Below are positions 34,080-46,691 of a stretch of 64,000 bases of DNA, piece by piece. The DNA comes from Delphinus delphis (taxonomy: Eukaryota; Chordata; Mammalia; Artiodactyla; Delphinidae). The position numbers and the translations under genes are program-made. Numbering within the stretch: the first letter of the stretch is position 1; every line of letters begins with the position of its first letter. Under the pieces are notes generated by a model. It saw only the letters and a list, made by a program, of their open reading frames with translations. It did not search any database and had not been told where the DNA came from. The DNA lies in the NCBI RefSeq assembly GCF_949987515.2, contig NC_082688.1:78868731-78932730 (forward strand). Reading direction: 5' to 3'.

Positions 34080-34291
34080 TTTTTTTTTTTTTTTTTTTTT
34101 TTTTGCGGTACGCGGGCCTCTCACTGTTGTGGCCTCTGCGGAGCACAGGCTCCGGACGCGCAGGCTCAGTGGCCATGGCTCACGGGCCCAGCCGCTCCGC
34201 GGCATGTGGGATCTTCCCGGACCGGGGCACGAACCCGCGTCCCCTGCATCTGCAGGCGGACCCTCAACCACTGTGCCACCAGGGAAGCCCT
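34080..34291 (-). mobile_element. CHRS-type cetacean SINE with long pure A-tail
   Basis: Antisense CHRS element. A T-run of 28 (34077-34104) is the complemented A-tail, and the body extends to 'gggaagccc' at 34282-34290. The body is close to identical to the copies at 49185 and 55711. A short exact duplication, GTTGTTT (34073-34079 and 34292-34298), fits a target-site duplication. The long uninterrupted tail indicates a young insertion. Five overlapping frames here are by-products of the homopolymer and GC-rich body. Confidence 0.95.
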
Positions 34292-34298
34292 GTTGTTT

Positions 34299-35930
34299 CT
34301 TTTTAAAATCGGATTTCATTCCACTTGCTAATACTTCTATACAGAAAATAAATATAATTCACAAAAGCACCTGTTACTCTTAATATAAATTTCATTGAAA
34401 TGGGTGTATAAATTGATGGTGAGTAAAACTATGCCTGGCCTAATTTCCATCCTATATCCCTCTTTTATCAATAATTACTAAAGACCCTCTATGTTTTAAC
34501 ATATAACTGTCTTATTCTCATTTTGGAATTGTTTCTATAACATACAGCAATTTCAGAAGTTGCATGTGGTCTTATGCAAAACTGTTTAAAATATAGTGTT
34601 TCCTTATGGTCTCTCTTAACAAGGGACTTTTGCTATCCAATTGGAATATGCCTTCTGGAGATGTGTTCTGTTTGGAAATTATGAAAATAGAAATTGTTCA
34701 GTTATCAACTAAAATTCTTACACCTAGGTTCGAAGTGTCCATACATTCTGAGAAATTATTTACTAGATTTTCAATAGTACCCTGACAATAAAACTTTCAT
34801 AATACTCTTTTGTACTGAAATATTAAGTACTGTCCTTTCAGACATAATAATAGAGTGGAAATTCCATTACAGAATATGTATTGTAACATAATTATGATCA
34901 GATCTTCACAACGACAAATAGAGTAAATGTCTTCCAGAATTCTGTCAGATATCTATTCTGATATTAGTACCTTAAACACAGATTCCTTTGTGAGTTTTTG
35001 GCTTTAAAAATGAAAGCATGAATATGTTGACTATACAACATGGGCCCATTAAAAGAGTACGTTAACATACATATTAAAAATATGTACTTTTCAATAGAGT
35101 CAATGAAAACACTACAGCCAATCATCATTTTAAACAATAAAATGATGGCAATTTTTCCTTTCTTTCATCAACTTCCTCTCACCTAATATTTTCCATGATT
35201 CAATATGCCTTAAAAATTATCCATCTTTTCTACTTGTCATGGGTCAGAGGGTTCCTTCCTAGTCATTGTTTCAGGAACTTTTATACATTTCCTGAGCACC
35301 CGGTTTAGTTTCTGGCTCTCAGGCTCTCCCAACCTAAGTCAAAACCTTTTTTAGTAGGGAGGGCGGGAGAGATGCTAGAAAAACTTAAATTATTAGACTC
35401 CTGTGCCACTTGGGAGACAGAATTGTGTGGTATTTTTATACTATACATTTCCCATGTCACAGGCACCCAACTGAATCCAGACCCTGGCTTGTTCAGAGAG
35501 GTCTCACCAAGCTTTGTGAGTTTTCTAGTGGCTCTACTTCTCATATGTCCCCAGAATTCTGCCTCATTGAAGTAGAGGGGTCGGAAGAGATACTATGCAG
35601 TCTAGTAAGCTGCATCTTCCTTTGATATTTACAAAGTTGGGCAAGTTTCACTTTATTAAGTGCAGCAGTGAATTGCCTGAAGTGATGTGATATGAGAGAC
35701 AAAGTATCCTGTGGTTAGAGAATGAACTTGGCTGTCACACGGATGAGGGGTGAATTCTTATTCTTCCATTTGGTAATTTTGAACTTAAAAATTGCGCATA
35801 TCAATGACTCCCTCACCAGATACACCAACCTACAGCGACTGTTTCATTTTGCAGTCCCCCATATCACCAATTACCATATTATGCAATCATATACAATCTG
35901 AAGCGTCAGTTGTGATGATTAATGGAAAGC
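34299..35930. other. AT-rich single-copy stretch, no gene recognised
   Basis: No transposon that I can name over about 1.6 kb. Overlapping frames at 35305-35625 (67-79 codons, both strands) have no domain. Nothing else is supported. Confidence 0.5.
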
Positions 35931-35937
35931 AGACATA

Positions 35938-36025
35938 TTGTGATGGCTAGTTTTATGTGTCAACTTAGCTGGCCCCCAGTGCACAGATATGTGGTCAAAC
36001 ATTATTCTGGCTGTTTCAGTCTATT
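35938..36025 (+). mobile_element. MLT2-type ERVL LTR fragment (5' end)
   Basis: The words 'ttgtgatggctagttttatgtgtcaacttagctgg' and 'agatatgtggtcaaacattattctggctgttt' are the start of an MLT2-type LTR in sense orientation. They correspond to the end of the complemented element at 9895-10440. The rest of the LTR is missing, truncated at about 36025. Confidence 0.75.
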
Positions 36026-36740
36026 GCAGGAGTATAAAATAAACTTGTATTGAATTATACTCATGAAGCAATATTGCAATCACTTATTAATCTTTTTTAA
36101 AGTTCTATGAATTCAAGTCATTATGTTATGCTACAGAACGTCAGGATTGCCCAATCTAGTGTGCTGATTTGCTTATCACTTTTAAATTACTTATACTTGA
36201 ATGTAGTATTTGATACATAAGATCCTATTTAAGTGAGAGTAGCAACAAAATGCAGAAATAAAAATAATGAGAGCAGCCTTAAGACACCACAAATTTAAAA
36301 TTTTTAAATAAATACTTATGTTTTCAAATAAAAATTTTCATTTGACTGGGAGTATTAGCATTCAAGTTAATATCACAGTTTCTACCATAAAATAAATATT
36401 TTTTAATTAGTGTGTATCTTGGAATAATCAAAAGATTTTTATAATGGGCATTTAATATTAAAATAAGATTTGGAAGAAAAAATTTTATCTAGTTAAAAGG
36501 ATCACATTAAATGTGACTTGTGAGAAAGTGAATGCAAAATAGATAAAAGAATCAAAAGTGTTTCACTATCTTAAATATTGACTTTTAATACTTTGAATTA
36601 CTACAGCTTAATACAAAATGCATTTAATAAGGACATGTATACATCTCATTTAAAAAATTATTAATGGCAAAATATTAATGTATCTATGCATTTCAGTGCT
36701 TTATTTAAAGCTAGAATTTGAAAATTATGTAAAACTACTT
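36026..36740. other. Very AT-rich single-copy stretch
   Basis: Very AT-rich DNA with many homopolymers. No open frame of note, no named repeat and no regulatory element is supported. Confidence 0.55.
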
Positions 36741-36744
36741 AACA

Positions 36745-37163
36745 TATTAAGGTATTGGGCACTGGAGAGTCTGCATGGATTGCCATAATAAATTACCATG
36801 GAGTGTCTTCGGCAACAGAAATTTATTTTCTCACAGCTCTGAAGACTGGAAGTCTGAGGTCAGGGTGCCAGCATGCTCAGGGTCTAGTGAGGGTTCTCTT
36901 CCTGACTTACAGATGCCCCTTTCTCACAATGTTCACATAACTTTCCTCAGTGTGTGCATGTGGATAGAGAGACAGAGAGCAAGCTCTCTGGTGTCTCTCC
37001 TTAGAAGGGCACCAATCCCATCATGAAGGTGCCACCCCCTTGACCTCAACTAAGCCTAATTATCTCCCAATGGCCCATCTCCAAATACTATAATGTTGGG
37101 TGTTAAGGCTTTAACACATGAATTTGGGCAAGGGGGTCACACCATTCAGTCCATAGCACATGT
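36745..37163 (-). mobile_element. MLT1/MaLR-like solo LTR (antisense)
   Basis: In complement it matches the overall plan of an MLT1-type LTR. On the plus strand it reads 'attgccataataaattaccatggagtg...acagaaatttattttctcacagctctgaagactggaagtctgaggtcagggtgcc' (36780-36870). It continues with 'gtctctccttagaagggcaccaatcc', 'ctaattatctcccaatggcccatctccaaatac' and 'cacatgaatttgggcaagggggtcacaccattcagtcca'. No ERV genes flank it. The element at 61732-62144 is a sense-strand relative. Frames at 36755-37026 lie within it. Confidence 0.88.
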
Positions 37164-38695
37164 TTTATCATAATTAAGGTCAGGGTAAAAAGACGCAGGC
37201 GCTGGCCCCATGAACAGAGGGAATATTGGACCATGCCTTTTGTAATGACTCCAAAAGGACAGACATTTTTCCTAAATTAAATGAAGTTCCAGACTGGTAA
37301 GAAATTTGTAGTTTCTCACCATACCAAGGAGGATGTAGAAAAGAATGAGAGGATTAACTGGAGGAGAGGAACTGGATGACAAGTTCAGGAAATAAGAATG
37401 GTGATTGTTGAAGGACTAAAGAAATAGGGTCTGGCACCCTTAGAAATGACTTCCTAAAAAGACAAATCTTCAATTCATTTTCTTCAAAATGGAATACTAG
37501 AATATTCCAGTGAGAAACATAAGAAACAAGGAATTATTTCTGCAGAGCAGCACATAGTGCAGATTTATCAATCTCTTCACTGCACCTTTTAGAGAGGGAA
37601 TGTGTGGCAACACGTTGATGAGATTTTTCTCCTTTTCCCTTCTGCATACATGGCTTCCATCTAGTAAATATATTTGCTTGAGTGTGCTGTTGTAATGGTT
37701 GGGGCTAGAGAAGGGATGGTAGGTGTGGGATTATCATAGAAAGAATGCAAAAAGAAAAAGAATACAAAACTTTTAACATTTATGATTTTGTGTAACAAGC
37801 TTATAGACTTGAATCCCTAGGCTGAATATTATTATGTTTCACAATAAGGCTAACTCTACCAACATGACAGTGCATAATTGTAACTAGCAACCTGATACCC
37901 TCAATGTTGTTGTGTTTTTCTATCTGGGAAAACCTATCTCAACTGCGCACCGTAAAGTTACAAAAGGAATATCCACAAACATGTGAGCAGGAAGAGTGAC
38001 CAGCCAGATCAACCTGACAAATCACATCCACCAGAACTGGACAATGGCAATTAATGAGCATCATTTTCTTTTGCACAGCTTAATCTCTGTTGGAATTCTA
38101 ATGTCCCTCTTTGTTTCATTTAGTCATTGTCTCCCATCATTAAATGAAAAAGATATTATTCCCAGTAAGAGTTTCTTCTTGGTAGCATTTTGAATTTGAA
38201 GTAGCCCTCTGGAACTGCACATGAATGATTAAAAAATGAGGCTATCAGAAAGACTTTATCTTATTCCCAGAACTACTTCACTCCAAACCCAGAGGCATGT
38301 GTGCATGAGATGCTCCTCTTTCAACCCCCAGGGTCTCCCCAGCAGACATAGACAAGGATAAAAAGAGAAGGGTTCATTTCATCATGATTATTCTTGGCCC
38401 TTGGTATCTAATTCATAGTTCTTCCTGTTCACAAAGATATTATAATATTTGCCAGTCTAGCATCCAATAAATCATGACTATAACTTTAAAAATTGGGTGT
38501 GTGGGTATAAATACCATAGAATAGATATATCTAGAAAACCCAGCCCTTTTTACTGATTCCTGTGAAATTATTAAAAATCTAAAAAATTTTTTGATCTAAT
38601 TATTTGTCATTAAATAATAATAGTTTAAATCTCTGGAGAATTTGTTTTTAAAACATATCAAATTTATAACATTCATTAGTTCATACTTACAAATC
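37164..38695. other. Single-copy stretch, no gene recognised
   Basis: Mixed AT-rich DNA. A 65-codon plus-strand frame (37996-38193) has a hydrophobic centre but no other evidence of being a gene. No named repeat was seen. Confidence 0.5.
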
Positions 38696-38699
38696 ATTA

Positions 38700-38830
38700 T
38701 AAAGAAAGGGAGGCAAGGCAAATATCCCCTCTTTAATAGATACAGACACTGAGTTTCAGAATGATCAAACCACTCTCCCAAGATCATGCAGTTAGGAATT
38801 GTTGTGCAAAGTCTCAAAATGTAATCCATT
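38700..38830 (-). repeat. MIR SINE fragment (antisense)
   Basis: Complemented MIR words: 'atatcccctctttaatagatacagacactgagtttcagaatgatcaaaccactctcccaagatcatgcagttaggaattg'. About half the element is retained and diverged. Confidence 0.6.
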
Positions 38831-40785
38831 TTTTAAAAATTCCACACTGACTTTATGTGGCATTACCAAAAGTCCAAAGAATAGAGAGGTTTTAGGGAAC
38901 AGAGTACTAGACTGGGTCTTGGGTGAACTAAGCCTCTGTATCCTGAGTCTATACATTATTTCATTTAACACACATTTACTGAGTACTTACAACACAAGAG
39001 GCAGATGATAGCTGTCTGAGAGATATCAAGGTGAAAAGAAATATGAGTTCTGTCCTCATTAAATTTATAATCTAGTGGAGCAAGACAGACGTGCATGCAT
39101 TTAATAATGTAGGACAGAATATTGTTGATTTTGCAATGAGTAAGCAGTGGTTCTAGGAAAAATCACAGGGTGATGAATTTCATGTTTAGAGAATTAAGAG
39201 TGGCTTTTTGAAAGAAGGTGTCTTGGAGCTAGGCTGTTTAAAATTGTTTGTTTTGATTGGCAGAGAAAATGATAATGTTTTAGCTATAGTTTTCCATCTG
39301 GAAAATGTAGATAGCAGTATTTGTCTTGTTTACCAAATGTGAACAAGCTAGTGGCACACAGGATTACTCAGAGTCTGCTTCTAATTAAGTTATTAAACCA
39401 ATTTGGTAATCAAAAGGAAAAAAAAACGACTGATGAGAAATGAGATATAAACATTGTTCTGCTGTATTACACAAGAATAGTCTAATAATGACCTTATGTC
39501 GACCTACCAACTCAAACACGGTGTCTATTTTGCTAAAAAATAAATTACAGGGAGGTAAAAATAAGCTTAAAAAGGACAAAAGTTAGGTAATACATGGTTT
39601 AAAAGTTAAGTATAAGAAATACATAAAATTATAAAAATTATTTTTAGAAGTATAAGAAATATAGAAAATTGTTAATTAAATAGATTAAATTCACAAAAGG
39701 AAAAATTAAAATTAATTAAAAATAACAACCTAATGAAAATTGTACATACAGAAACAGCACTGGAAAGCTAAACATTTAAATGACGGATTTTTTTTTTTTC
39801 TATTTTGAAAAAAAGAAGAACACATAGGAGTGATCAAATCTTGCAGAAACTATAAAAAGCAAAGCTTAAGCTCATTACTGTATTTATTTTCACATATAAA
39901 TTTTAATATTTTTTAAAATCAGCAAACATGATTTCTTTGCAAGCATCTCTGAACTGAAGGAGATCTCAATGAAAGAAGGAGGGGAACAGTTAAAACAAAA
40001 CAAAACCTTCAAAAAAAACAAAAAAAAACCCCACAAAACCTTCCTTAAAAGAAGGTTGGAGCATATTTTTCTCTCCCTTGACCTGGCCAATTCCCAAAGT
40101 ATATCAGAAAAACAAAAAGACTATTGCTTGCAAATATTTCTTATGGAAACAGGTAAAATAACAAAACAACCTTCTTTGACCTTCTATCTTTAGCATTAAA
40201 TATGCGTTCACTTTTGTTTTGCTTTCTTCAAAAAAAAAAAAAAACACCCTGTTTTTTAACTCTGTAATCATACAGATGGGTTCAGTGAAAGATGGCTAGT
40301 GAAACTTTTGCTTTCTGATTTTCCGTTTCTATCTTTGTTTTGGAATAAAACCAGAATATCCAATTATTCTTTTAATGTTTTGTCCTATACTGTTGCTATT
40401 TAATCATTATTTGTTTAATTTAATTCTTTCTTAAATTACTTCTTAAAAAAACAAAAACCACAGTGAAAATCCCTCCTTGATCCCTCTCCTTGCCACACCT
40501 GATTCCACCTCAGGTCCAGAGATAACTTTATTTGCAATCATTTTCTCCTAGTAATAGACTAAATATTATAATCCCCAGACATTTTACTTTCATTTCAACA
40601 GGGACTCAGAACCCATTCTCAATTCCTTGTGACATTACCCAAATTGAGCAATTCCTTTATCACGAGAACCTCATTAATTTTTAAATAAGGTCATTGGAGC
40701 AATAAGTGTGTGATTTAAGAGACTCACAGAGAAGTGCACATTCTTTATATATAATCTACATAAACTAATAGGAATGTCTTTCCAT
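38831..40785. other. AT-rich stretch with possible ancient dispersed repeat
   Basis: 38960-39115 contains 'catttaacacacatttactgagtacttacaacacaagaggcag...ttaaatttataatctagtggagcaagacagacgtg', a word order that recurs in ancient dispersed repeats. I cannot name the family. The rest is AT-rich, with tandem-like A/T duplications at 39605-39670 ('agtataagaaata' twice) and homopolymers at 39789-39799 and 40229-40244. No gene was called. Confidence 0.45.
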
Positions 40786-40789
40786 CATT

Positions 40790-40872
40790 TAAAAGATACA
40801 CTACAACATGTGGATTTTATGGTATGTGAATTACATCTCAATAAACCCATTATTTTAGGAAAAAAAAAATAC
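40790..40872 (+). mobile_element. Terminal fragment of an L1-type 3' end
   Basis: The words 'catgtggattttatggtatgtgaattacatctcaataaaccc' followed by an A-run (40860-40869) match the 3' end common to old L1 and related elements. Only the last about 80 bp remain. Confidence 0.55.
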
Positions 40873-43100
40873 ACTACAGTCCTAGTTCACGTTAACATTT
40901 CCCTCCTACCAGCTTTCATTTTCCCACTGAATTCACTGTTGCCCCTTTGACCCTCTTTCAGATCTTGACCTCCACATCTCTATATTCAATCCTTTGCCAC
41001 CCAAATCTCATTCTTTTATTCTCTCTCCCTCTCAATCTCTCTCTCTCTCCATACATACAAACACACACACACAAGTTCATTTCCCACTAAATTCTGACAA
41101 CCACCCTCCAATTTTTGGAACATAACTCCTGATGACTTTATACCAATATTCTTTTACTTACTTTATTTTTTACTGCTATTTACTTGAAGCAAAAGCCATA
41201 CCCTCACTTTTATGTGTCAGTAGATTAGTATCTACAACAGTAGGCAAGGAAATACATGCAATTTAATGTAGTTAGAAAGAATTTTGATTTGCATATTCAA
41301 ATTTCATAGGATTGTTACTAGGAGGATTTCATAGGATTATTATTTATTTATTGTAATAAATAAAAATTATGCCTATAAAATACCACAATATATGGGACAT
41401 ACTAAACTCTTAACAGTGATTTCTAGTACTGCTACTACTGCCACTGCTGCTGCTGCTACTACTACTACCACATATTACAACACTAAGGGCTCTCCATCAC
41501 TGAAAATAGAATTATAAAACACACACAAAATTGTTAGGTGTATGAAAATGATGACTAATTACATTTTTTTTCTCTAAAAATAAACACAGAAGTTTTGAGA
41601 CAAAAATATAAGCTTAATCCCTGGTAAATCAGAACCGGAAAAAAACAGCTTGGGCTTGCATCAACTGCATCAATTATTTTTCTACTTGTTTTTGGTGCCT
41701 CAATTGTTTTATGCATTAGTCCCTGGCCACCCACAGGGTAATGCTAGCTTATTTTGCAGAGGCAGAGCTGGCCTGACTCATCTCATGCCACAGAAGTAAC
41801 TGGAGCTGAGGAAAAGAACACACAGGAAGTGTGGCAGGCAGTGAATTTGAAATGATATGAAGGGAGGCAAGGTGGGGGGACACACTGACGTCTCCCCATT
41901 CAATAGTGGTTTTTCCATTCTTTCCCAGCCCTTTATCGCTGATCACATTTTCTTCTATAAAAAGAAATGAGCATGGCTTGAAAAAAAATCAGAAGCTCTC
42001 TCCCTCTCATTTCCTAGAGGCCTTAAGTTCCTATTTTACCTGCAGAGGAAGGAAAAGAGGGAAAAGAATGGCTCCCCTACAAAGCACTTTACAAAAACAA
42101 CAGCAACAAAAATCTTTCAATCACTTATCTGCCTTATTCATTCTGAGCAAAATTTCCACAATAGTCTAAGGTGAGAGCTATGGGGAAGTCATTTGGCAAG
42201 CTCCTCCCCTTATTCCCACAGGTAAGATCTGTGTGATAGGTCTAACTCTATTCACTGATCTAACTGATGATTGAGAAAAGTAAGAGATAAAAGGAGAAGC
42301 AGAAGGTCTGTAGGGTAAAATGTACAATAGGAAAGTTCTCTAGTCTCTAAAGCAGGTACTATATATACAGTATACATTGTAGAAAATTATTAAAAGAAAT
42401 TTCCACTGTGCATAATGCTTACACTCTGCCTCTACAAGTAACCAAGTGCTTACGTGACCTGGGTCGATGGGTCCCACGTACATCTTGAGTACAGACTGTG
42501 TGTAATAGCTCATTTATACCAGTAGGTTCCCATTTTGCTGCCATGTTATGGGAAGTCTTCTTGGGTTCACTATTTATTACATGCTAAGTAGAATCTGAAA
42601 AACCTGATTTTATACCAGAAGGTTCTTTTTATATAAAACATATTTTGAAAACTGCTTCTGACTAGAAGTTACTATCATACATCGTATTTCCCTCCACATT
42701 CCTACATTTCGAGGACAAATAAGAATTCTAAAGGGAGTTTTAGTGGATAGTTATTGGCTTTGGTTTCCCAGAATCTGTTACCTATTTTTGGAAACTCTAC
42801 CCCGATTTCCCTCTGGGACACCATGCACTCTCTTACTTTCAGTTCCTGCACTTCATTTACTCCCCTCTGCCTAGGTCTTGAGGGATAGAGCATATGATCT
42901 ACTCTATGGATCACATTCTCCATGCCAAGTTGATAAGTTCATGGATACTCACATCCCTGGACTTACTGCAGTCATCCTGCCACCAAAAGGAGCCTGAGAA
43001 GTGTTTCAAGAAAAAGAGTCAAGATAGATGAGTGGCCTTGTAGCTAAGAGGAAAAATGAGAAACAAATCCAAGGAATGCATATGTCTTATCTAATAGCTA
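40873..43100. other. Single-copy stretch with several short microsatellites
   Basis: About 2.2 kb without a recognised gene or transposon. Short simple repeats are (CT)n at 41030-41048, (AC)n at 41060-41071 and a CTG/CTA trinucleotide tract at 41430-41467. Minus-strand frames at 41749-41946 and 42702-42923 and a plus-strand frame at 41906-42169 (65-87 codons) lack domains. Confidence 0.5.
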
Positions 43101-43104
43101 AAGA

Positions 43105-43400
43105 CCTCAGGGCTTTTCTACATGCTGTTCCCTCCACCTGGAGGGTTCCTTCCCAGAGAACCATATCACTCCTCACTTCCTTCAAGAGCTTCTGCAAATG
43201 TACCTTCAAGAGAGTTATCTTCTCTAACCACCTTATCCCATTTTCTCCTTCAAAAACTTTGTAAGGAACTGCTATATGGCATATTTATGTGTTTCACGTT
43301 TATTTTCCTGCTCTACAGAAGAGATTTTGCTTGCTTTGTCTGGTACCTAGCACAGATCCTGAAATATAGTAAAAGTTTAATAACTATTCATTGGATAAAA
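43105..43400 (+). repeat. L2 LINE 3' end
   Basis: Sense-strand L2 order: 'ctacatgctgttccctccacctggagggttccttcc' (43119-43154), 'ctcacttccttcaagagcttctgcaaatgtaccttcaagagagttatcttctctaaccacc', then 'tttgtctggtacctagcacagatcctgaaatatagtaaaagtttaataactattca'. Two overlapping frames of 78 and 111 codons here (43028-43457) come from the repeat and are not genes. Confidence 0.88.
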
Positions 43401-44275
43401 AAAAAAATAGCACCTGATTTGAGAAAGGTAAAAACAAAGCAGAATCATTTTAATTAATTAAAAAAGTAAACCCATAAAAAGCTGCAAAAATTTACTAATA
43501 TTTTAAGCATGTCTCTTTCTTAGATTGACAAGCTGGTGACATCCTGCCACACCTGTTCCCCCCACACACTTCTTTATATGCATCTGCTTCCTTTTTTCCA
43601 AACCATCCAAGAGTATACATCTTCTTCTCCAAACACTTGAGATACCTACACAGTTACCTAATGAATAATTTCATATTAAAGAAAAATAAAAATAAAAGGA
43701 AAATATTCCTACAAAATATCAGGATCACATTGAGCAATCTCAAAAGATAAAAGAGAACATTACAGTTAAGCATTTTCCTTTTTATCTGTATGGATTTTAT
43801 GAACAAACTGTAACAGATTAAATCTGAGTGAATACTAGGCTTAATGTTTTAGATAATTAAGTCAGATGATGAATGATTTTGCATACTGAATCATATTGCT
43901 GAGTTTTTAATGTTCATCTTCATTAATTTTATTGTACATGTGTATATAAGATGTTTTGGGTCAGAGAAAGATTTCTTCTTGAATGCCTCATAGTAAATGG
44001 TAAGTGTGTCAGCTGCCACCCTTGCCCTAGTCCTTAACCCTAAGGTGATGTGATGAGAGCCAGGGCAAGCATCCTACTCAAGTAGCTGACCCACAGGTGA
44101 GTCAGTAGAAAAAAATATCTTTCTCTGCTTATAAAGGGGAAGGAGGCAGTTGTTCCGCTCCCCTCCTAAAAGAGACATTTCCTTCTTCCAGCCCTTCAGC
44201 ATGTAAATAAAAGCTTAGTGGGATTCAGACAGCCTTATGTGTCTCCATCTTTTATGACCCAGAATGTCTCCAAAT
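43401..44275. other. AT-rich single-copy stretch, nothing recognised
   Basis: AT-rich at first and more balanced from 43990. No gene or named repeat. The 'aataaaag' at 44206-44213 may belong to an LTR preceding the next block, but the context is too eroded to call. Confidence 0.45.
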
Positions 44276-44279
44276 TCTA

Positions 44280-45115
44280 GGCTACATCCCTTCTGACGTG
44301 TAAATACCTAGAAAGACAGCCACCCCCAGTCTTCCTGGCATCTTGGATGTAATATTGTGGTTTAAAATACGAAAGATAGATTTGATCGCCTCTTCTGGTA
44401 CAGATCTCCTAAACCACAGGAATTTTCTAAGTAGTGAGAGCTACAAAGGAGTCTTTGGTTATGTTAATGAGGTGAGTTTTGGAAAGCACCTAGGTAACCC
44501 AAGGAAGAGGGCTGGTTGCAGGGGAGGCAACCATGTGATTGGAGGGTTGGAACTTTCATTCCCACCCCACCCCACCTCCTGGGAGAGAAGTAGGGCTAGA
44601 TGTTGAATCAATTGCCAATGGCCAGTAAGTTAATCAAGTATGCCTATGTAGTGAAGCCTCCATTAAAACCTAAAAGAACAAGACTCAGCGAGCTTCCAGG
44701 TTGGTGAACCAGATTGCTACTATGTGTCACTGTTAACAGGCCCCTAACTCCAGGAGGACAGAAGCTTCTTTGTTTGGGACCTTGCCCTATACATTGCTTC
44801 ATCTGGCTGTTGATTCACATTCTTTAAGATCCTCTATAACAAACTGGTAATCTAGTGAGTAAACTTGTTTCCTGAGTTCTGTGAGCCACTCCAGCAAGTA
44901 ATTGAACCCAAGAAGAGGGTCATGGGAACCTCTGATTTACAGTCATTTGGTCAAAAGCACAGGTAACAACCTGAACTTGTGATTAGCATCTGAAGTAGAT
45001 GGCAGTGTTGCAGGATGAAGCCTTAACCCATAGAATTGGATACTCTGGGTAAATATTGTCACAATTAATTTGAATTGCAGGACACCCAGCTAGTATCAGA
45101 CAATTGCTTGGAAAT
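44280..45115 (+). mobile_element. Long LTR-type interspersed repeat, family not assigned
   Basis: About 0.83 kb with the word order of a dispersed LTR-type repeat: 'atattgtggtttaaaatacgaaag', 'tcttctggtacagatctcctaaaccacaggaattttc', 'ggttatgttaatgaggtgagttttgg', 'gccaatggccagtaagttaatcaagtatgcctatgtagtgaagcctccattaaaacc', and 'taacaaactggtaatctagtgagtaaa'. It then continues with 'cctgagttctgtgagccactccagcaagtaattgaaccc' and 'ttgaattgcaggacacccagctagtatcagacaattgcttgg'. The 87-codon frame at 44343-44606 lies inside. The degenerate polyadenylation region near 44830 is consistent with an LTR. I could not name the family. Confidence 0.65.
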
Positions 45116-45128
45116 GTGGGGAAACTCC

Positions 45129-45192
45129 CCCCCCACACACACACATACACACACACACAAACACACACACACAAACACCCGCGCACACACTG
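45129..45192. repeat. (CA)n microsatellite, interrupted
   Basis: About 60 bp of CA repeats with T, A and C interruptions, preceded by an eight-C run (45127-45134). The two minus-strand frames across it (64-67 codons) are repeat artefacts. Confidence 0.93.
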
Positions 45193-46280
45193 GAATTGGG
45201 GGCAAAACCTTTTATTGGGGTTTCACCTAGGGACCTTGCCTGCTCTGTAACCATTTGGCCCTTTCTAGCAGATAAGAGAGGTTGTATCATCCTTTCAGAT
45301 CAGAGTAATTAACAAAGGCTACAGATCTGATTCTCATGAAGTGTCTCTTGAGGCTAGGGTCTACCGTGATCACTGAGAAATCCAAGGATATTTCATTTCC
45401 CCAAACATGTTTAAATAAAGGATTTTTTCTTTAAAAGAATTAATACCTTTAAACATGATTATGTATAATTTTATAATCAGTACACTATGGAAGCATATAA
45501 ATGAAAGATTTGAACTACATAAAACAGATTCATAAGAGTAAAGTTTTAAACCTGTTCAAGGATAAGATAATACTGGATTATTAACTCTACAAATAAACCC
45601 TATAAAAATCCCAAGGGATAACAGAACTATATAATTTTAGTAGTTTTACTGAGTGCTGGTAATGTCATTATTAAAGAAAAATGGTTGGTATCATAAAAAC
45701 AATCGTCTTTCAGTTCCAAACCTATCATTTAATATTCTACCTTGTGATTTTGGGACTCTGCAAATCACATTTCTCCTTTGCAGATTAGTCTCCTATTAGG
45801 TCCTCCCCACAAAGGGCACTAGAAAGAGACTGTAAGGCTAGAGGGGGAAGAATGGACTTGTACCCGTTTGCCTGTTGTTACTGTCAGCATCAAGCCAGCA
45901 GTGGTCCTTCGCCCCAGCAGCTGTAGTTAGCTCCTATAGTAGCAGATGACTCCAATTTCCAGTATTTTTTTAGACTCCTCCGAAGAACCTCATGATACCC
46001 TTTCAACTATGTGAATACTAGCCAGACAGCACCCAGCCTTACAGACAGATCTGAGAGCAAGGTTCTGACTTCTGAGGCAAGGTTCAGGCTCCCTCCTCAG
46101 GGGTCTGGACCCCAGCTTTGTTCCCTTAACCTAAGGAGTGGATTTTTCCTGCTGTTACCTCTGTAACCCATTTTCCCACTTGAGTATCCAGCATATGTTT
46201 AAACAGCTTCCTATATTAAATTCTTTCTTTAAAATAACTGGTATGGTTTCCCTTTCCTGACTTGACAATGATGGGTAGAG
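45193..46280. other. Single-copy stretch with a possible unassigned repeat
   Basis: 45200-45840 shows nothing recognisable. 45845-46270 has balanced composition and wording such as 'tgtcagcatcaagccagcagtggtcc', 'gacagatctgagagcaaggttctgacttctgaggcaagg' and 'tgtttaaacagcttcctatattaaattc' that I suspect belongs to a dispersed repeat. I cannot name or prove it. Confidence 0.35.
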
Positions 46281-46284
46281 AGTT

Positions 46285-46375
46285 AAAAATCAGACAGCAT
46301 AGTATAGAGGAAATAATGTGAGCTTCAAAGTCAGTAAGATGAAGGTTCAAGACCTGCAACCAAGATATCCATAAT
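46285..46375 (+). repeat. MIR SINE 5' fragment (sense)
   Basis: The words 'acagcatagtatagaggaaataatgtgagcttcaaagtcagtaagatgaaggttcaagacctgcaacc' follow the MIR tRNA-like 5' end in sense orientation. The 3' part is missing. Confidence 0.6.
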
Positions 46376-46654
46376 AGAATCAAGATTTTATTTATTAACT
46401 CTGAGATTCAGAATACATGGATTTTAGTGTCAAGTAAGACAGTATCTGATAATGATTAGGATCAAATGGCTTAAGTAATTTAGGACTCCTCATTTTTGAT
46501 GTGAAATATCTGGACAAGAAGATTTATTCATCTTGAGCTACAAAATTCCATTACATTTGTCACAGATTTTTCAAGGATATAAGAAGTCACATGTGAAAAC
46601 ATTTCTAATCAAAAGAGGTTTAACCTCAGGGGCAGCAACATCGAATCTAGTATA

Positions 46655-46691
<37 letters not shown>

